Source: Candidatus Heimdallarchaeota archaeon AB_125 (GTDB taxonomy: Archaea > Asgardarchaeota > Heimdallarchaeia > Heimdallarchaeales > Heimdallarchaeaceae). From it: a stretch of DNA of 10,469 nt. The stretch spans positions 1 through 10,469 of the forward strand of contig MEHH01000073.1 in the NCBI GenBank assembly GCA_001940755.1. Direction: 5' to 3'. Shown here in pieces: positions 7,681 through 10,469 of the stretch. The notes beneath the pieces were generated by a model. The model did not search any database, was not told where the DNA came from, and saw nothing but the letters and a program-made list of their open reading frames with translations. Positions within the stretch are counted from its first letter, which is position 1; each line of letters opens with the position of its first letter. The position numbers and the translations under genes were made by a program.

Positions 7681-9060
7681 TTATTTTGCAGGCTTGAGGC
7701 TTGCACCACATTTTATGCAGAATGAAGAGTCAGGGGGGTTATTGCTGTCACAGAATGGGCATTTAACTTCTACGCCTTCAACAACTTCCTCAACTTTCTT
7801 TTCTTCTTTTACATCTACTTGTTCAGCGACTTCAGATATTAACTCATCGTGAATTTTTTGTGCTTCTGGAGAAACATCTTGCATTTTGGATGGATCTACA
7901 GAAGTTGCATCGAATAGGATGTTATTAGTTGTATCGAAACCAATTGGAGCTAATCCTAGATTGACAATCTTCCAAGCATCCATGCGAATTATTTCAGAGG
8001 CTGATCTTAATATTCTTGCAGCTTCAGTAATATAGACTGCTTTGTGACTTTCTACTAGTCTGATTAGTTTTTCACGTCTATTACGACCAGCGAAATAAAC
8101 AATGACAGCTATACCGATCAAGACTATTGGAAATACTACTATAATATACCAAGTTCCAGTTACAGCACCAGTCAATAAGAAGAATAATGCTATTATCACT
8201 AGTACTCTTTCAGCAATGGATGTAAAGTCCCATGTTTTTGCCATGTATCTCTTGAAATCATTTTCTGGATATTGTTTTGCTTGTCCAGCAACAACATATG
8301 TTGATGAGATGTTTTGAATTGCAGGACCTCTTGGAACTACAACTGCAGGAGTTCGTCTAATAGCTGGAATTGCTGGAGCAGCAGGGGCAGCTCTGGCAGC
8401 TTTTGCAGCTGGAGCAGCTTTAACCGCTGGAGCAGCTGGAGCAGCTCTGTAATCATAACTGCTTCTTTTACCTTTTCTTCTATCATCACCGTTTGAGTAT
8501 CTAAATCCAAAGATAGGTATGAAGACAAGTATTCTAAGAAGATAAAATACTGTGTGTAAAGATAATAGAGCTGTAAATGTGCCGAGTACCAATCCTACAG
8601 CTAATCCACCAATAATTTGAGCTCTATCAGCTGAAAAATAGTGAAATTCAACATCTAAAACTGTTTCATTATCGTCATTATAAAGTATAAAATATTTATC
8701 TTCTCCATAGGCTCTTATCCATCTAAAGTTGTCCTCAACTCCTTCAATCATCAGTTCAGGATCGGGACGTGGATCGACAGAAGAGTTCCACTGATCATAT
8801 TCAGTATCGCTTACAATGTATACTTCGTAGTCTTTAGTATAAGGGTAATCATAAATATCATAATAGAATACTAAATCTCCTTGAACATCAATAAAAATTG
8901 TATGATTTGATTCTGGTTCAACTAAGAATTCATGACTATTATATCCACCTTCACTAAAAACAACACCAGCCAATACACCAACTGGAATGATTGAGATGCA
9001 TATGAACACAATGCTAACAATCGCCAGTCCATTCAGGTAGGTTATTCGTGATTTTGCCAT
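7681..9060 (-). CDS. Multi-domain membrane protein with outside beta domain, winged-helix-like segment and zinc ribbon
   Basis: A 459-residue membrane protein of no family I can name. Counting from the chosen ATG, helix 1 is at about 10-34. An outside domain at 36-146 (acidic, aromatic, strand-rich, ending YFILYNDDNETVLDVEFHY) resembles GOLD/emp24 or similar beta-sandwich domains. Helices 2 and 3 lie at about 146-187, and an Ala/Pro/Lys/Arg linker at 205-246. Helices 4 and 5 follow at about 283-324. The segment 335-385 (ITEAARILRSASEIIRMD, then GLAPIGFDTTNNILF) has the look of the PCI-type winged helix. An acidic stretch leads to a zinc ribbon with C434, C437, C448 and C451. The loop and tail are predicted inside. 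The ATG at 9060 is preferred over GTG at 9072, because GGTGGT then serves as a weak ribosome binding site. The gene diverges from a TrmB-type regulator and shares operator-like sites with it, which suggests joint control. Confidence 0.82.
   Translation of the reverse strand: MAKSRITYLNGLAIVSIVFICISIIPVGVLAGVVFSEGGYNSHEFLVEPESNHTIFIDVQGDLVFYYDIYDYPYTKDYEVYIVSDTEYDQWNSSVDPRPDPELMIEGVEDNFRWIRAYGEDKYFILYNDDNETVLDVEFHYFSADRAQIIGGLAVGLVLGTFTALLSLHTVFYLLRILVFIPIFGFRYSNGDDRRKGKRSSYDYRAAPAAPAVKAAPAAKAARAAPAAPAIPAIRRTPAVVVPRGPAIQNISSTYVVAGQAKQYPENDFKRYMAKTWDFTSIAERVLVIIALFFLLTGAVTGTWYIIVVFPIVLIGIAVIVYFAGRNRREKLIRLVESHKAVYITEAARILRSASEIIRMDAWKIVNLGLAPIGFDTTNNILFDATSVDPSKMQDVSPEAQKIHDELISEVAEQVDVKEEKKVEEVVEGVEVKCPFCDSNNPPDSSFCIKCGASLKPAK
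8323..8448 (-). repeat. Low-complexity Ala/Pro/basic linker-coding tract
   Basis: This part of the membrane protein gene encodes short blocks such as AAPAAPA and AAPAAKAARAA. In the DNA, GGAGCAGCT (+ strand) recurs with small changes. It is distinctly richer in G and C than the surrounding sequence, as expected for alanine and proline codons, and looks like a slippage-prone expansion. The charged, proline-broken composition suggests an extended, flexible inside linker. Confidence 0.7.
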
Positions 9061-9065
9061 TTTTT

Positions 9066-9083
9066 TTACCACCGAGATAGTTA
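9066..9083. promoter_or_regulatory. Operator-like site C (degenerate copy)
   Basis: TTACCACCGAGATAGTTA matches site B at 13 of 18 positions and site A at 12 of 18, with the TTACCAC half best preserved. It covers the ribosome binding region of the divergent membrane protein gene. A bound protein there could block translation-start-proximal transcription. The match may instead be partly forced by the ribosome binding site. Confidence 0.35.
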
Positions 9084-9126
9084 TTTGTTATTTGTCCCGA
9101 GGGACCTTGTAACTCTCGATTTTTTG

Positions 9127-9144
9127 TTACCACTACAGTAGTAA
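9127..9144. promoter_or_regulatory. Operator-like inverted repeat, site A
   Basis: TTACCACTACAGTAGTAA is an inverted repeat of eight-base arms (TTACCACT and AGTAGTAA, seven of eight pairs) around two central bases. That is a typical size for a dimeric winged-helix regulator. It lies where transcription of the membrane protein gene should begin if the TATA box at 9154-9163 is used, a position that suits repression. Confidence 0.65.
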
Positions 9145-9153
9145 GTGACAGAA

Positions 9154-9163
9154 CTATATAAAT
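9154..9163 (-). promoter_or_regulatory. TATA box of the membrane protein gene
   Basis: Read on the - strand this is ATTTATATAG, close to the archaeal consensus TTTATATA. It predicts a start near 9132 and a leader of about 70 bases. It sits between sites A and B. The core is nearly symmetric, so service to the + strand gene cannot be excluded. Confidence 0.6.
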
Positions 9164-9174
9164 GTTCACATTTG

Positions 9175-9192
9175 TAACCACCGCAGTAGTAA
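9175..9192. promoter_or_regulatory. Operator-like site B
   Basis: TAACCACCGCAGTAGTAA matches site A at 15 of 18 positions, 48 bases away in the same orientation. The CAGTAGTAA half is identical. It lies upstream of both promoter boxes, just before the membrane protein's TATA box on the - strand and before that of the TrmB-type gene on the + strand, so it could act on both genes, including as an activator site. Confidence 0.6.
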
Positions 9193-9205
9193 CTAAATAC
9201 CAACC

Positions 9206-9214
9206 TTTTTAAAG
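9206..9214 (+). promoter_or_regulatory. TATA box of the TrmB-type regulator gene
   Basis: TTTTTAAAG begins 32 bases before the ATG at 9238. No ribosome binding site is present between them, so the transcript is probably leaderless. Confidence 0.55.
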
Positions 9215-9237
9215 ATAAAAAACTTAAACTAATTAGA

Positions 9238-10182
9238 ATGTCCAAGCAAAGTGATTTAGTAGACAAACTGAAGTTACTAGGATTCTCAGAATACGAATCA
9301 AGAGCTTTCATAGAATTAGTCAAACTAGGTAAAGCAAGTGCTCCAGATTTAGCTAAAGCAACCAAAATACCTCAAGCTAAAATTTACGGAGTTTTAGATG
9401 AATTATACAATAAAGGCTTTGTAGGAAAAGATGAATCTGAGAAACCGTCTATATACTTTGCTGATAAACCAATAAAAAGATTCAAAGAGTTTACTAAACA
9501 GTTTAGTGAAGCATCCCAGAGTCTTTTAGAGGCAATTGAAAGAACATATGAAAGTGCAGGTGGAGCACATGAATATGGTTTTCATTCTAAAGGCAACTTC
9601 ACTGATAAACTTCGAACAGAGGATTTCATTTATATTTTTGGAAGTGATGATAGTTTATTCAATAGGTTCTTCAGTGGTACTAGATTTAACTTCTTTCCAA
9701 CAGGTGGAGATTCAGATGCTCTTGTTGCATTTGCACGACATAGAATACTAGCTTTAATTGATAAGGGAGATAGAGTACAAAGTGTTTCAATAGAAGATCC
9801 CTTGTTCTCTCTAGCTATAGATCAGTTAATGGCATTATCTTCAGTTAATCGATCAATCACAACAGAAATGAGTAATATTCAAGAGTTAGAAGGTGAGAAG
9901 ATATTATACATTGATTCTATTCGAGATGTTGTAGTGGGATCAGTAATTGGACAAAATGGAACTTTATGGATATCGAATAAGAGACTATTCGTTAAAATCC
10001 CTGGAGGAACTACATACGCTAGACCTATACTAGCTCTTGAAACATATGAGTTAAATCCAGATGGAAGACTGGAAATAAGTATTAAGGGAAGGGAAGGTAT
10101 AGAAAAATTGGTTATACTTCCTGAGTCTGATTCTCAAATAATTCTTAATTTACTTGAATTTGTTAAAAAAAATGGTAAATAG
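9238..10182 (+). CDS. TrmB-family transcriptional regulator with PH/GRAM-like C-terminus
   Basis: A 314-residue soluble regulator. Residues 6-75 form the TrmB winged helix: LKLLGFSEYESRAFIELVK, then ASAPDLAKATKIPQAKIY as recognition region, and a wing ending in IYFADKP. A helical stretch (about 78-106) should form the dimer coiled coil. Classic TrmB proteins continue with a sugar-binding domain. The middle part here (127-225) keeps one TrmB-like strand (FIYIFGSDDSLFNRFF) but not a clear version of that domain. Residues about 228-312 contain GTLWISNKRLFVKIPGG, a strand pair and a final helix, the pattern of bacterial/archaeal PH-like and GRAM domains. That domain call is an inference. The intergenic sites A, B and C are natural targets for autoregulation and control of the divergent membrane protein. 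The ligand is unknown. Its stop is two bases from that of a converging gene. Confidence 0.88.
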   Translation: MSKQSDLVDKLKLLGFSEYESRAFIELVKLGKASAPDLAKATKIPQAKIYGVLDELYNKGFVGKDESEKPSIYFADKPIKRFKEFTKQFSEASQSLLEAIERTYESAGGAHEYGFHSKGNFTDKLRTEDFIYIFGSDDSLFNRFFSGTRFNFFPTGGDSDALVAFARHRILALIDKGDRVQSVSIEDPLFSLAIDQLMALSSVNRSITTEMSNIQELEGEKILYIDSIRDVVVGSVIGQNGTLWISNKRLFVKIPGGTTYARPILALETYELNPDGRLEISIKGREGIEKLVILPESDSQIILNLLEFVKKNGK

Positions 10183-10184
10183 AT

Positions 10185-10469
10185 TCAATTTCTGAATTCT
10201 CTTCTTTTGGTCTTACTATTAACCATGCTTCCCAGTAAAGCAGCTGCTGCAATAACTGAGATTATTGGTAAACTAGCTCCCGAAGCTGGTTTGAGCGTAA
10301 AGACATTTATCCAGTTTGTTTCATAATAATGGGTGATAATGTCTGGATCGTGGAAAACTTCTTCTTGGAACTTAATCAGAATATCTAAATCAACATTTCC
10401 CCAACTGGAGTTATATTCAAACATCATTGCTGCTGTGCTTGACATACCATCTGCAGTTAGAATATCTGG
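10185..10469 (-). CDS. C-terminal part of a membrane-anchored surface protein (5' truncated)
   Basis: The - strand frame is open from the window edge (10469) to TGA at 10185-10187, giving 94 residues. The ATG at 10445 is probably internal, because the coding pattern continues before it (PDILTADG). The visible part has an outside segment rich in aromatic and acidic residues (FEYNSSWGNVDLDILIKFQ). A Ser/Gly/Pro-containing stretch (KPASGASLP), one hydrophobic helix (about ISVIAAAALLGSMV) and a basic end (KTKRREFRN) follow. This three-part tail is typical of archaeal surface proteins held by a C-terminal helix, and resembles sorting tails in general shape. No named tail motif is matched. The function of the main body, outside the window, is unknown. 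The gene converges on the TrmB-type gene with two bases between stops. Confidence 0.7.
   Translation of the reverse strand, partial: PDILTADGMSSTAAMMFEYNSSWGNVDLDILIKFQEEVFHDPDIITHYYETNWINVFTLKPASGASLPIISVIAAAALLGSMVNSKTKRREFRN

Noticed and set aside
8314..8528. Open frames on both strands across the Ala/Pro tract (Ser/Trp-rich on +, Leu/Gln-rich on -)
   Set aside because: They are low-complexity by-products of the repeated GGAGCAGCT-like units read in other frames.
9060..9072. GTG at 9072 as start of the membrane protein
   Set aside because: It adds only MVKK and lies inside the weak ribosome site GGTGGT that fits the ATG at 9060. It remains possible.
9109..9130. GTAAC and GTTAC as a separate inverted repeat
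   Set aside because: Arms of five bases with a 12-base spacer are expected by chance, and the second arm already belongs to site A.
9081..9365. Open frame of 94 codons on the - strand spanning the divergent promoter and the start of the TrmB-type gene
   Set aside because: It covers promoter boxes and operator-like sites and the well-supported TrmB winged helix; no protein features are seen.

Overview
The window is AT-rich, gene-dense DNA that looks archaeal. The reasons are a TrmB-family regulator, TATA-type promoter boxes about 25-34 bases before start codons that lack a ribosome binding site, T-rich tracts at gene ends in place of hairpin terminators, and strong Shine-Dalgarno matches (GGAGG, GAGGTGAT) only at genes inside an operon. 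Membrane proteins with winged-helix and zinc-ribbon tails, and a regulator with a PH-like tail, recall Asgard archaea (Heimdallarchaeia-like). That lineage is inferred from protein style and was not tested.

Left part (1-4315, + strand): a tight ABC transporter operon. It holds a truncated ATPase (start lost at the window edge), a 935-residue ten-helix FtsX/MacB-type permease (ATGA overlap), and a second ATPase whose C-terminus carries an AbrB-like strand region and a four-cysteine zinc ribbon. The permease has two FtsX modules, so two different ATPases could form a heterodimer beneath it. The likely job is export or mechanical handling of a lipid, lipoprotein or peptide at the membrane.

Middle (4316-6824, + strand): a histidine-phosphatase-superfamily enzyme and a large metallophosphoesterase with a purple-acid-phosphatase-like layout but no signal peptide. 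Each has its own probable leaderless promoter.

Right part (6866-10469): a small membrane-anchored protein on the - strand with a possible C1q/TNF-like fold. Next is a - strand membrane protein with an outside beta domain, an Ala/Pro/basic linker, a winged-helix-like segment and a zinc ribbon. Divergent from it is a TrmB-type regulator whose C-terminus resembles a PH/GRAM domain. The roughly 177-base region between these two genes holds three related copies of an 18-base operator-like site around their promoters. That makes the pair the best candidate for an undescribed regulatory or membrane-sensing module. The window ends inside the C-terminus of a further membrane-anchored surface protein on the - strand.

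No RNA genes, insertion sequences, CRISPR arrays or replication origins were seen.
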